Source of the DNA: Dyadobacter flavalbus
GTDB taxonomy: Bacteria; Bacteroidota; Bacteroidia; Cytophagales; Spirosomataceae
Length of the DNA: 64,000 nucleotides
Direction of reading: 5' to 3'
NCBI RefSeq assembly: GCF_006149045.1
Contig: NZ_VBSN01000038.1
Span: forward strand, 620,001 to 684,000
The position numbers were made by a program, and so were the translations under genes. Shown one piece after another: positions 26,664 through 35,569 of this stretch. Below the pieces are notes generated by a model that made no database searches, was not told where the DNA came from, and was given only the letters and a program-made list of their open reading frames with translations. Each line of letters starts with the position of its first letter. Position 1 is the stretch's first letter.

Positions 26664-29600
26664 ATGAAACGAACTTTAACGCAACCAGTCAGGAACGGAA
26701 GGATGCGAAGCTGTCTGCTGCATGCGACTATTCTCTGCAGCATGCATGCATGGGCTTCGGCGGGAACGCCGGCCACTGAAATTCCTGCGCCCGAAAAACC
26801 TGCAAAACGTGTTCATCGGAGCATGCTCATGCTGAGGGCAATAACGCTGACGGGCAAAGTTGTTACCGACGGCACAACCGAGGGCCTGCCGGGCGTAACG
26901 GTAGTCATTTCTGAAGTGAACGGCGGCAACAAACAGGGTGCTACGACAGACGAATCCGGTGTTTTCAGCTTCCCGAATTTACAGACTGAAACCAGTTATA
27001 ATCTGGAATTCAGCTACATTGGCTACGAAAAACAGACGATAACCAATTTTTTGCTGACCGATGCAAACAGCCGTACCTTGGAAATCAAGCTGAAAGAATC
27101 GGCTTCCAGCCTGAATGAAGTGGTTGTTGTGGGTTACGGCAGCACGGAAAAAAAGGACGTGACGGGTTCCGTAAAATCACTGAAGAGCGCTGATTTCAAT
27201 GCCGGGATAATCAATTCACCCGAACAGCTTTTTCAGGGAAAAGTGGCCGGCGTGAATGTTACTTCTGCAACCGGAGAGCCGGGCGCTGCATTACAGATCG
27301 CCGTTCGCGGGCCGGGCAGCGTTCGTTCCGGAAGCACACCTTTGTTTGTGGTGGACGGCATGGCGCTGGACAATTCGGCAACGGGCGGCGCCATGAACCC
27401 GATGAGCTTTCTGAACCCGCAGGATATTGAATCCATTGATGTCCTGAAAGATGCTTCTGCAACAGCCATTTACGGTTCCAGAGGTGCAAACGGCGTTATC
27501 CTGATCACGACCAAAAAAGGCAAGTCGGGCCGTTCCATGGTGACTTACTCCGGGAATATCGGTTTTTCCAAAATGGCCAGGCCGCTGGAAGTACTGTCTG
27601 CCGACGAGTTCCGTACCGAGGTACCGAGACTGGATGGAAGCCTTATTGACAAAGGCGCCAATACCGACTGGCAAAAGGAAATCTCGCGCGTGGCACAAAC
27701 GCAGAACCATAATGTCTCCCTGGCCGGCGGAACAGACAAGCTGAGCTATTTCGGCTCTTTCGGAGCGCAGAAGCAGGAAGGGATTCTGAAAAACAATCAG
27801 CTGAACCGTTATACCGGAAGGATCAACATCAACCAGAAAATCCTGGATGACCGCGTCAGCATTGATGTAAACCTGAATGCAACCAATATCCGCAACGAGC
27901 GCCCTCCTATCCAGTCTCTGATCGGAAGCGCCATTTCTGCCAACCCGACTTATCCCGCGTATGATGCCAACGGCAATCCGTTCAAATATCAGGACGGAAC
28001 AAACCCGCTGATTACGCTCGGTCTGGAAAAGGACATTACAACCACCAACCGTGTACTCGGAAACATTTCGCCTTCGGTTACGATTATTAAAGGGCTGGTT
28101 TACAAGCTGAATTTCGGGGTTGACAACACAACTTCCGTTCAGGATCTGCAGTCACTCGGCAATCTGGAGCCGCAGCAGGACGGACGTCTGGAAACGATCA
28201 GCAAGAACAACAGCAACCGGCTGATCGAGAATTATCTTACGTATACTTTTGACAAGAACAAGCACAATTTCTCCGCGCTGGCCGGACATTCGTATCAGCG
28301 TTTCTTTATTCAGACCAGAACTTCCAGTATTAATAAATTCCCTGTTTCCGATCTGGAACCGATTTACAATCCCGGTCTTGGACAGGACCTTACGCTGGTG
28401 AACAACAGGCCGACGGGTAGTGCCACGCGCAACGAACTTCAGTCATTCTTTTCAAGGATCAATTATCAGTATAACGATAAATATCTGCTAACGGCGACCG
28501 TCCGAGTGGATGGTTCTTCCAAATTCGGGAGCAACAACAAATACGGCGTTTTCCCTTCGTTCTCGGCGGGATGGCGTATCTCGGAGGAAAATTTCCTGAA
28601 ATCTTCTGCATTCAACGATCTTAAACTGAGAGCCGGCTGGGGCCGTACCGGAAACCAGGAAATCCCTTCCAAAATTACGCAGGCGCTGTTTTCTTCTTCA
28701 ACGGCAGGAAACGTAAGTTACCCGATCTTCAACAACGGAACATATCCGGCAGGAACTTCCTATTCACGGCTTGCGAACCCGAACATTCAGTGGGAAGTTT
28801 CCTCACAAACGGACATAGGACTTGATTTCGGGTTGTTCAAAGGCGCTTTAAGCGGAGCTGTTGATTATTTCCGCAAGGTTTCAAACGATATTTTGCTGGA
28901 AGTAATCCCGACCGATCCGGTTCAGCCGGCGGGCACCTACTGGACAAACGTGGGTGATATGAAAATCGTAAACCAGGGAACAGAATTGGAACTGAACTTC
29001 CGCCGCGTGCTGGGCAGCGGGCTGCGCTACGAAATCGGCGGTAACATGACTTTCATTAAAAACAACGTTGAGAATTCGCCCTACTCAGTTATTCCTTCGG
29101 GTTCTGCACAAGGTTCCGGACTCACTTCGGCTACCATTAACGGCTACCTCAACGGAGAACCGATCGGAACATTTTTCCTGAAAGAATTTACCGGATTTGA
29201 CGAAAACGGAATCAGTACATTCCGCGATCTGGACGGTGACGGCATTATTACGGATAAAGACCGCATTGCAGCAGGCACCGCTTTGCCGACCAAAATGTTC
29301 AGCGTAAACGGTAACATCGCATACAAGGGATTTGATCTGACGGCCAATTTCAACGGCGTTGCCGGAAACAAGGTTTACGACAACACGGCAAACTCCGCCT
29401 TTTACAAACTAAGGCTTTCCAAAGGACTTAACGTTACCAAAGAAGCACTGACGGAATCCGCAGAATCCATTAATAACTCCGCGCCGGTTTCCACACGTTA
29501 CCTTAAAAGCGGTAACTATTTCAGACTTAACAACCTTGCGCTTGGCTATAACCTCAATACGACGGCATTGGGAATTAATAAATGGGTGCAAAGTGTACGG

Positions 29601-29765
29601 CTGTCCGTTACAGGCCAGAACCTGTTTGTGCTTACGAAATACAACGGATACGATCCGGAAGTGAACAACAACCGTGAAATCAACGGAATATCGTCTTACG
29701 GAATTGACTATATGAGTTATCCGAAAGCAAAGTCTGTCATTTTTGGTGTAACAATCGGCTTATAA
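26664..29765 (+). CDS. SusC/RagA family TonB-linked outer-membrane transporter
   Basis: The 1033 residues start with an extended signal region. A carboxypeptidase-regulatory-like domain follows (~60-145; ITLTGKVVTDGTTEGLPGVT), then the Bacteroidota SusC signature LNEVVVVGYGSTEKKDVTGS with the plug domain (FQGKVAGVNVTS, DASATAIYGSRGANGVILIT) and a 22-strand barrel ending YPKAKSVIFGVTIGL. SusC barrels import glycans or other solutes with TonB energy. It is followed 10 bases later by susD. Shared operators link it to the inositol genes, so the substrate is probably inositol or an inositol-containing compound. That is inference from context. Confidence 0.95.
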   Translation: MKRTLTQPVRNGRMRSCLLHATILCSMHAWASAGTPATEIPAPEKPAKRVHRSMLMLRAITLTGKVVTDGTTEGLPGVTVVISEVNGGNKQGATTDESGVFSFPNLQTETSYNLEFSYIGYEKQTITNFLLTDANSRTLEIKLKESASSLNEVVVVGYGSTEKKDVTGSVKSLKSADFNAGIINSPEQLFQGKVAGVNVTSATGEPGAALQIAVRGPGSVRSGSTPLFVVDGMALDNSATGGAMNPMSFLNPQDIESIDVLKDASATAIYGSRGANGVILITTKKGKSGRSMVTYSGNIGFSKMARPLEVLSADEFRTEVPRLDGSLIDKGANTDWQKEISRVAQTQNHNVSLAGGTDKLSYFGSFGAQKQEGILKNNQLNRYTGRININQKILDDRVSIDVNLNATNIRNERPPIQSLIGSAISANPTYPAYDANGNPFKYQDGTNPLITLGLEKDITTTNRVLGNISPSVTIIKGLVYKLNFGVDNTTSVQDLQSLGNLEPQQDGRLETISKNNSNRLIENYLTYTFDKNKHNFSALAGHSYQRFFIQTRTSSINKFPVSDLEPIYNPGLGQDLTLVNNRPTGSATRNELQSFFSRINYQYNDKYLLTATVRVDGSSKFGSNNKYGVFPSFSAGWRISEENFLKSSAFNDLKLRAGWGRTGNQEIPSKITQALFSSSTAGNVSYPIFNNGTYPAGTSYSRLANPNIQWEVSSQTDIGLDFGLFKGALSGAVDYFRKVSNDILLEVIPTDPVQPAGTYWTNVGDMKIVNQGTELELNFRRVLGSGLRYEIGGNMTFIKNNVENSPYSVIPSGSAQGSGLTSATINGYLNGEPIGTFFLKEFTGFDENGISTFRDLDGDGIITDKDRIAAGTALPTKMFSVNGNIAYKGFDLTANFNGVAGNKVYDNTANSAFYKLRLSKGLNVTKEALTESAESINNSAPVSTRYLKSGNYFRLNNLALGYNLNTTALGINKWVQSVRLSVTGQNLFVLTKYNGYDPEVNNNREINGISSYGIDYMSYPKAKSVIFGVTIGL

Positions 29766-29775
29766 TTTTTTAACA

Positions 29776-31470
29776 ATGAAAAAGAAAATACATATTCTGC
29801 TGACACTCGCCGGCATTTTGTTTTTAAATAATTCCTGCACAGACCTGAAGGAAGAAGTTCTGGATGAAACACTGGGCACAACGCTGACGGACGAAGAAGC
29901 TGCCAACGGCATTATAGCGCCGGTTTACGCGCTGCTGCCCAATATTTATCAGCATACAACCTATTTCGCTCTTCAGGAAATTTCAACGGACGAAGCCATT
30001 TTGCCGTACCGCGGCGGAACGGACTGGGGCGATAACGGTATTTACCTTGCGCTGCATGCGCATAATACCACAAGTACCGATCCGAACGTAAGGAATACGT
30101 GGGACAATCTTGTGCAGTCCATTTCACGTTCCATTCTGGCCATTACAACATTGCCGAACCTCTCGTCGCCCAATGCGCCGTTATACCTGGCGGAAGCGCG
30201 CGGCATGCGGGCATATTATTCCATGATGACGCTGGATCTGTTTGGTATTGTGTTCGTAAAAGATGATCCGAACACGCCTTCCAAAATAATCCGCGGTGAC
30301 GAGGCCGTTAAGTACATTGAAAGTGAACTGCTTGCAGTTGAACCGCTTGTCCAGCCGAAATCGGCGGTTGGGCCCGGAAGGCTGAATCAGGCTGCGGTTT
30401 GGGGTCTGCTGGCCAGATTATACCTCAATGCACCCGTTTACCGCAATATTTACGGCAGTACTTTTGATTTTACAGCTGCTGACATGGACAAGGTAATCCA
30501 GTATTGCGACAAGATCATCACTTCCGGTCAGGCTAAATTGTCCAGTGATTATTTTGCGATTTTCGGCAACGAAAATCATACGAATGAAGAACTGATCTTT
30601 GCCGTAGACCAGCGTCCCGATCTGAACGGTCATAACCGTATGGCTTATTTCTCCATTTCCGGAGACCAGTTTCCGCTGGCGCAATACCCGCTGGCAAATG
30701 GTACGGACGGACCGGGAATTACTTCCGATTTTTACCGCACGTGGGTTCAGGCCTACGGCGCCGTTGACCCGAAACGTGACCCGCGCTTTTATCAGGAAAA
30801 TATGTCCATTTATTCCAATCAGGCGGATACTTGTGTAAATGATGCGGATTACAAAATCAACCGCGGTATTTTAAGAGGCCAGCAATATGGCGCATTGCGC
30901 GTAAACGGCGCATTTCTACGGTGCCCGGACGGAAAGCTGAAAGTAGGAAAACTAGGTTATGTTACGCGCAGCAAGCCGGAACTGGCCGTGAACTTTACCG
31001 AACTGATCGATTTTACAACTGCCGGCAGCAACTACAATTCTGGTTACCGTGTAGAAAAGTATGAGTTCAGCCGGGAATCCAATACGGGCCGAAACCGGGG
31101 TGAAGCGGATATTGTCATTTTGCGTCTGGCGGATATTTACATGATGCGTGCCGAAGCAAAATTGCGCAAATCGGGCGACGCTGCCGGCGCACTTGCCGAT
31201 GTAAACCTGGTTAGAGCTTCCCGCACCGCAACCTTGCCTCCTCCTGCGCTGACTGCGATGGACCTTGATCTGCTGTTCCGTGAGCGCGGATTTGAGTTCT
31301 ACTGGGAAATGCTGCGCAGAACGGATATGATCCGTTTTGGTAAGTACGAAGGAAAGTGGACAGAAAAAACAGATTCAAATGTCAGAAAAAGAATTTTCCC
31401 GATTCCGCAGACTGCCATTGACGCCGCTTCCAATACGCCGGGTTATCTGGTTCAGAATGAGGGGTATTGA
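29776..31470 (+). CDS. RagB/SusD family nutrient-binding outer-membrane lipoprotein
   Basis: This 564-residue lipoprotein (signal ending LFLNNSC) has the SusD N-terminal helices (LKEEVLDETLGTTLTDEEAA) and TPR-like core with LAEARGMRAYYSMMTLDLFG. Its C-terminal block reads ILRLADIYMMRAEAKLRKSG, ELLFRERGFEFYWEMLRRTD-like, and KRIFPIPQTAIDA. SusD proteins cap the SusC barrel and bind substrate at the cell surface. The gene ends directly at a heptamer repeat and a terminator. Confidence 0.94.
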   Translation: MKKKIHILLTLAGILFLNNSCTDLKEEVLDETLGTTLTDEEAANGIIAPVYALLPNIYQHTTYFALQEISTDEAILPYRGGTDWGDNGIYLALHAHNTTSTDPNVRNTWDNLVQSISRSILAITTLPNLSSPNAPLYLAEARGMRAYYSMMTLDLFGIVFVKDDPNTPSKIIRGDEAVKYIESELLAVEPLVQPKSAVGPGRLNQAAVWGLLARLYLNAPVYRNIYGSTFDFTAADMDKVIQYCDKIITSGQAKLSSDYFAIFGNENHTNEELIFAVDQRPDLNGHNRMAYFSISGDQFPLAQYPLANGTDGPGITSDFYRTWVQAYGAVDPKRDPRFYQENMSIYSNQADTCVNDADYKINRGILRGQQYGALRVNGAFLRCPDGKLKVGKLGYVTRSKPELAVNFTELIDFTTAGSNYNSGYRVEKYEFSRESNTGRNRGEADIVILRLADIYMMRAEAKLRKSGDAAGALADVNLVRASRTATLPPPALTAMDLDLLFRERGFEFYWEMLRRTDMIRFGKYEGKWTEKTDSNVRKRIFPIPQTAIDAASNTPGYLVQNEGY

Positions 31471-31547
31471 TTGGCTTTTAGCTGTCAGCTATTGGCTTTA
31501 ATAATCGTGAAAAGCTAACAGCTAAAACGCCAACAGCTGCTAAAAGC
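31471..31547. repeat. Heptamer repeat, forward and inverted copies
   Basis: TTGGCTTTTAGCTGTCAGCT begins on the base after the susD stop codon. The complementary form (GCTAACAGCTAAAACGCC...) follows within 40 bases, so the region can fold into a loose hairpin. It belongs to the same family as the runs at 34271, 37037, 40081, 55913 and 59223. Confidence 0.8.
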
Positions 31548-31581
31548 ATCCAGACCTGAAAAATGGTCCGGATGCTTTTTT
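31542..31581 (+). terminator. Rho-independent terminator of susCD
   Basis: AAAAGCATCCAGACC pairs with GGTCCGGATGCTTTT (one bulge position) and is followed by a T-run. Confidence 0.8.
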
Positions 31582-31638
31582 GATTTTATGCAGTACGGTT
31601 ATTCTGTCCGCAGGCTTTTTACAGGATAAGCGAATTGC

Positions 31639-32217
31639 TTACTTTTTTACGGCAATGATGATTCCCGTCGCCCAGACCTGCTTGGTAAGAATCAGATCCG
31701 TTCTGGCTTCCAGCTTTTTTACAAGGTCCGTTGCTTTTTGCTGATGTCCGTCCGGCCAGTTGGGCTGCGGCAGCATGTCGTCGATAATATAAAGTCCGCC
31801 GACATTCAGCATTTCCAGTACTTCATCCAGAAGCAGGTATTTTCCATGCCATGTGTCCGCAAAAATGTAGTCGAATTTTTCATTCCGATTGTCATTGACC
31901 CATTTTTCCCCATCTGCATGGAGCAGTTTCAAACGTTCGTCATTTCCGAGAAATTGATTAGCGATAGCAAGAAACTTTTGTTCATTATCAATGGAAACCA
32001 ACGTAGAATGCGGATCCATACCGCTGAGAATCCATGCTGTGGAAAGTCCGGTTCCGGTGCCCAGTTCAAGAAATTTCCCGGCCGGTTTTGTAGCCGCCAG
32101 AGTCCGTAAAAGTGAGCACGTAAGCACATCCGAAGCCATTGTAAAACCCGATTGCTTCGTAGCTTCGTTAATTTGGCTGTACTGATCAGGATATGGCTGA
32201 TTAATGTCTTCTGTCAT
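31639..32217 (-). CDS. SAM-dependent O-methyltransferase (class I)
   Basis: KFLELGTGTGLSTAWIL (motif I), LVSIDNEQKFLAIA and YIFADTWHGKYLLLDEVLEM mark the predicted O-methyltransferase group close to YrrM / caffeoyl-CoA O-methyltransferase. The start at 32217 (MTEDINQPYP) gives 192 residues and fits the family. An upstream ATG at 32254-32256 overlaps the lacI stop by four bases and cannot be excluded. It follows lacI on the same strand, so it may be co-transcribed with the regulator. Its link to inositol use, for example O-methylated inositols, is speculation. Confidence 0.75.
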   Translation of the reverse strand: MTEDINQPYPDQYSQINEATKQSGFTMASDVLTCSLLRTLAATKPAGKFLELGTGTGLSTAWILSGMDPHSTLVSIDNEQKFLAIANQFLGNDERLKLLHADGEKWVNDNRNEKFDYIFADTWHGKYLLLDEVLEMLNVGGLYIIDDMLPQPNWPDGHQQKATDLVKKLEARTDLILTKQVWATGIIIAVKK

Positions 32218-32252
32218 GTTCTGAATTCTGATTGGTTTTTCTGTTAAAAAGA

Positions 32253-33284
32253 TCAAAGCCGTAAGGATGATTCCCTGATAATCAGCTCTGAAGGCAGTAC
32301 GATGCTTTCGTGCAGGAAATCGACCGAGCCGTTCACCTGATTCAGGAAAAGCCTCGATGCTTCCATCCCGATTTTCCTTCCGGGCCGGCTTACAGTCGTC
32401 AGCGAAGGAAAAATGTAAGCGGAAATAGGCGAATTGTCAAAACCCACCAAACCGATATCCTGCGGAATCCGGAGCCCTTTGTCCTTCACAACCCGCATGG
32501 CACCGATGGCAACCTGATCATTGACGCCGAATATGGCATCCGGTGGCGAAGCCATGTCCAGAAGCCGTTTGGTAGGCACAATTGCACTTTCCACCTGAAA
32601 ATTGGTATTGATGATCAGTTCTTCACGGACCGGCATTTCATGTTTCTGCAGACAATCCTTGTACCCTCGGAACCGCTGCTCAGAAACGGTAAGCCCGTTA
32701 GGGCCTTTCAGGTGCGCAATCTGTTTGTAGCCGATATTGATCAGATGTTCCACTGCGGCAAAAGCGCCGTGATAATCGTCTACGGTCGCCCGGCTTGTTT
32801 CAAAATCCTCGTATTCACGGTCAATAAAAATCAATGGTGTTTTGCGCTGGATTACGTTTTCAAGATGCTCATAATAGCCCGAATCATACGTTTCCTGCGA
32901 CACAGACAGGAAAATCCCTTCTGCGCGGTTGGAAAGCAGCCGGGATAAATATTCCTTTTCCAACAGATAATTTTCATTGGTGACGCAAATATTCAGCGTG
33001 TAACCCATGGGCTGCAGAACGGAATGAAGTCCTTCAATAACCGCTGTTTCGTAATAGTTGCTGATCGTCGGCACCACTACGCCGAGCAAGGCTGTTTTTT
33101 TGTTCAGAAGGCTGAGTGAAACCTCATTCCGCTGATACCCGACCTCGCGGGCATATTCCTGAATGTTTTTTCGAGTGTCTTCATTGATAGCCGGATGATC
33201 GTTCAATGCTCTTGAAACAGTGGACGGCGAACAGCGGAAGCGACGTGCAATATCTTTAATCGTAACAGGACGGGTCGAATTCAT
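32253..33284 (-). CDS. LacI family transcriptional regulator, probable repressor of the inositol regulon
   Basis: The 343 residues begin with the LacI helix-turn-helix TIKDIARRFRCSPSTVSRAL (about residues 8-27) and the hinge after NKKTALLGVVVPTISNYY. A periplasmic-binding-protein-like sensor domain follows (GIFLSVSQETYDSG, PLIFIDREYEDF, PDAIFGVNDQVAIGAMRV, GLVGFDNSPISAYIFPSLTT). It is divergent from iolB, and a CAAACGTTTG palindrome lies 39 bases before its start. The same palindrome occurs twice before susC. This supports autoregulation and control of both operons. The inducer is probably an inositol pathway intermediate. Confidence 0.92.
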   Translation of the reverse strand: MNSTRPVTIKDIARRFRCSPSTVSRALNDHPAINEDTRKNIQEYAREVGYQRNEVSLSLLNKKTALLGVVVPTISNYYETAVIEGLHSVLQPMGYTLNICVTNENYLLEKEYLSRLLSNRAEGIFLSVSQETYDSGYYEHLENVIQRKTPLIFIDREYEDFETSRATVDDYHGAFAAVEHLINIGYKQIAHLKGPNGLTVSEQRFRGYKDCLQKHEMPVREELIINTNFQVESAIVPTKRLLDMASPPDAIFGVNDQVAIGAMRVVKDKGLRIPQDIGLVGFDNSPISAYIFPSLTTVSRPGRKIGMEASRLFLNQVNGSVDFLHESIVLPSELIIRESSLRL

Positions 33285-33322
33285 TTTCTTGAATTATGGC
33301 AATTAAATATTATAAATTTTTT

Positions 33323-33332
33323 CAAACGTTTG
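33323..33332. promoter_or_regulatory. LacI-type operator in the lacI/iolB interval
   Basis: The perfect palindrome CAAACGTTTG within TTTTCAAACGTTTGCATTC is identical in its core to the two sites upstream of susC. It lies just upstream of the lacI start and about 25 bases upstream of the candidate iolB -33 box. Confidence 0.72.
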
Positions 33333-33356
33333 CATTCAATATAAACATATTTACAT

Positions 33357-33387
33357 TTTGTGTTTAATTTATACCACACTATCATTG
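33357..33387 (+). promoter_or_regulatory. Candidate Bacteroidota promoter of iolB
   Basis: A -33 box TTTG (33357-33360), a 19-base spacer and a -7 box TATCATTG (33380-33387) match the TTTG-N19-TAnnTTTG consensus in all but one position. Transcription would start near 33393, about 20 bases before the iolB ATG. Confidence 0.5.
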
Positions 33388-33412
33388 TGCAAATGAAATT
33401 GAATATCCTGCA

Positions 33413-34279
33413 ATGAGCAATCTTCTGATCAAACCGCAATCCGGTAACAAGACCTATCATTCTCTGACCAGCGAGCAAGCGGGCTGGACTTATTTAAACT
33501 TTGAGGCGAAAGTACTGGATGAAAATGAACAACTCTCTGCAAATACCGGAGATTACGAGTATTGCATCGTGCTTTTAAGCGGAAATTTCAAAGTGGAGGC
33601 CGCCGGCCAGACATGGGAAACGCGCAACGGTCGCAGGGATGTATTCAGCGGAATCGGGCACGCCATGTATTTGTCCAGAAACACGGATTTTATATTAACC
33701 GCGCAGACGAACAGAACGGATATTGCAATTTGCAAAGTTGCAACCGATGAAGACCATCCGCCGCGTATGAAACGCCCGGAAGAAGCGGCCATAGAATACC
33801 GCGGCGGCGACAATGCCAACCGTCAGATCAACAGCTTGCTGGAACCCGGATTCGACTGTCATAAAATCGTTTGCGTGGAGGTATATACGCCTTCGGGCAA
33901 CTGGAGTTCATTTCCTGCTCACAAGCACGACGAACGAAAGGTAAGCGAAGACGGAACGCTGCTGGAAGCCAATCTGGAAGAAATCTATTTTTATAAAATT
34001 GACAAGCCGCAGGGCTACGCGATTCAGCAGGTTTATACAGAGGACCGTTCGCTGGACGAAATCGTGCGGGTAAAAAACAATGAGGCCGTTCTGGTGCCCA
34101 AAGGTTATCATCCGGTTGTGGCCGGGCATGGTTACCATGTTTATTATCTCAATTTCCTTGCAGGAAGTGACCAGTCGCTGGCCAATACCTCCGATCCGGA
34201 CCATGACTGGATCTACAGAACCTGGGCCGGCTCCGATCCGAGGCTTCCGATTGTTACCGCAGACATGAATGGCTGTTAG
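33413..34279 (+). CDS. iolB: 5-deoxy-glucuronate isomerase
   Basis: The 288-residue bicupin converts 5-deoxy-D-glucuronate to 2-deoxy-5-keto-gluconate (DKG), the fourth step of myo-inositol breakdown. The metal-site pattern is visible as FPAHKHDE (two His and Glu), EEIYFYKIDKPQGYA and the later GYHPVVAGHGYHVYYLN, matching IolB. The C-terminus DHDWIYRTWAGSDPRLPIV is also typical. It heads the catabolic operon next to a good promoter. The last codons (Asn-Gly-Cys-stop) lie inside a heptamer repeat. Confidence 0.93.
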   Translation: MSNLLIKPQSGNKTYHSLTSEQAGWTYLNFEAKVLDENEQLSANTGDYEYCIVLLSGNFKVEAAGQTWETRNGRRDVFSGIGHAMYLSRNTDFILTAQTNRTDIAICKVATDEDHPPRMKRPEEAAIEYRGGDNANRQINSLLEPGFDCHKIVCVEVYTPSGNWSSFPAHKHDERKVSEDGTLLEANLEEIYFYKIDKPQGYAIQQVYTEDRSLDEIVRVKNNEAVLVPKGYHPVVAGHGYHVYYLNFLAGSDQSLANTSDPDHDWIYRTWAGSDPRLPIVTADMNGC

Positions 34280-34345
34280 CTGTTGGCTATTGGCTTTTAG
34301 CGATTGGCTGTTAGCAATTGGCATTTAGCTATTGACAGCTGGCGC
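34271..34345 (+). repeat. Heptamer repeat overlapping the iolB stop codon
   Basis: Ten consecutive heptamers of the form TTRGCNN (TTAGCTG, TTGGCTA, TTGGCTT, TTAGCGA, TTGGCTG, TTAGCAA, TTGGCAT, TTAGCTA ...) run from within the last codons of iolB into the intergenic space. A short ATGACAA-type run (TTCATGACAACACATGAC, near 34419) follows further on. Confidence 0.85.
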
Positions 34346-34500
34346 TTATTTTCTTGTCATAAATTGTTAGTTTTTACCAACCAGCCTTTTAGCTTTTGTA
34401 TATAACATGAATCCAAAAACAATTCATGACAACACATGACTAACTGCCAACCTTTCACATTTCACAACCCACATTTTACACAATACAGCCCGCCGCTAAA

Positions 34501-35511
34501 ATGACCAGAAAATACGATTTGCTAACGCTTGGCCGCTCATCCATTGATTTGTATTCGGCCAATGTCGGAAGTCCGTTTGAGAAAATTGAAGCGTTCAATG
34601 CATTTGTGGGCGGTTGTCCACTGAATATCGCTACGGGCAGCCGGAGACTTGGACTGAATACAGCCATTCTGACCGGCATCGGAAACGATCAGGTCGGGAA
34701 TTTTATCAAGCATTTTCTGGATCAGGAAGGCATCGTGACGGATTGGGTTCCAACCATTGAAGGAACAAGAAGTTCAGCCGTTGTGCTGGGTATTGAGCCG
34801 CCTGACAAGTTTCCGCTGGTTTATTACCGTGAAAACTGTGCCGACATTAATCTCAATATTGATCACGTTGCGGCCATACCGTTTCAGGATTTCAGGGCGG
34901 CGGCATTTTCAGGAACGGCATTCAGCAAAGATCCCAGCCGGACGGCCATGTTTTATGCATTGGAACTTGCCAAGAAGAATCAGGTAACCCGTTTGCTGGA
35001 CATTGATTTCCGGGCCGATCAGTGGTTTGATCCGCGCGCATTCGGCGTAACGATCCGGGCGGCACTGAGCAGCTTTAACATCGTGGTGGGTACCGAAGAA
35101 GAAATTCTGGCCACTTTCCTGACCGATAAGGAACAGTTGCTGATCAAGCACCAGCAGATTTCCGCGCCTGAAATTCGCGGCAATATCGAAAATGCCATTC
35201 AGGAAATTCTTGAATCGGGCGTGGAAACGCTCGTTGTGAAAAGAGGAAAAGACGGCGCTTCCATATTCCAGCCGGATAAAGACGAAGTAAAAGTGCCCGG
35301 ATTTCCGGTGGAAGTGCTCAACGTGCTTGGCGCCGGAGATGCTTTCTGTGCCGGGTTTTCATTCGGGCTGCTTAGCGGATGGGATTTATACAAAAGCGTA
35401 AGAATGGGAAATGCCTGCGGTGCAATGATTGTAACGCGCGAAGGCTGCGCCAATTTTATGCCAACAAATCAAGAAGTTATGAATTTTGTCGCCGGTTATG
35501 GCGGATTGTAA
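34501..35511 (+). CDS. iolC: 5-dehydro-2-deoxygluconokinase
   Basis: The 336-residue PfkB-family kinase phosphorylates DKG at C6 to give DKG-6-phosphate. [20 protein letters not shown] at the N-terminus is characteristic of Iol[20 protein letters not shown] is PfkB signature 1 and [20 protein letters not shown] is signature 2, with catalytic Asp in [15 protein letters not shown] sits before the ATP site. The length matches Bacillus IolC. It lies between iolB and iolA on the same strand. Confidence 0.95.
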   Translation: MTRKYDLLTLGRSSIDLYSANVGSPFEKIEAFNAFVGGCPLNIATGSRRLGLNTAILTGIGNDQVGNFIKHFLDQEGIVTDWVPTIEGTRSSAVVLGIEPPDKFPLVYYRENCADINLNIDHVAAIPFQDFRAAAFSGTAFSKDPSRTAMFYALELAKKNQVTRLLDIDFRADQWFDPRAFGVTIRAALSSFNIVVGTEEEILATFLTDKEQLLIKHQQISAPEIRGNIENAIQEILESGVETLVVKRGKDGASIFQPDKDEVKVPGFPVEVLNVLGAGDAFCAGFSFGLLSGWDLYKSVRMGNACGAMIVTREGCANFMPTNQEVMNFVAGYGGL

Positions 35512-35569
35512 CGGATCCGGGTTTTCAGGCAAAACAAAACAGAACATTAAATTACCGATACCAAATTCA

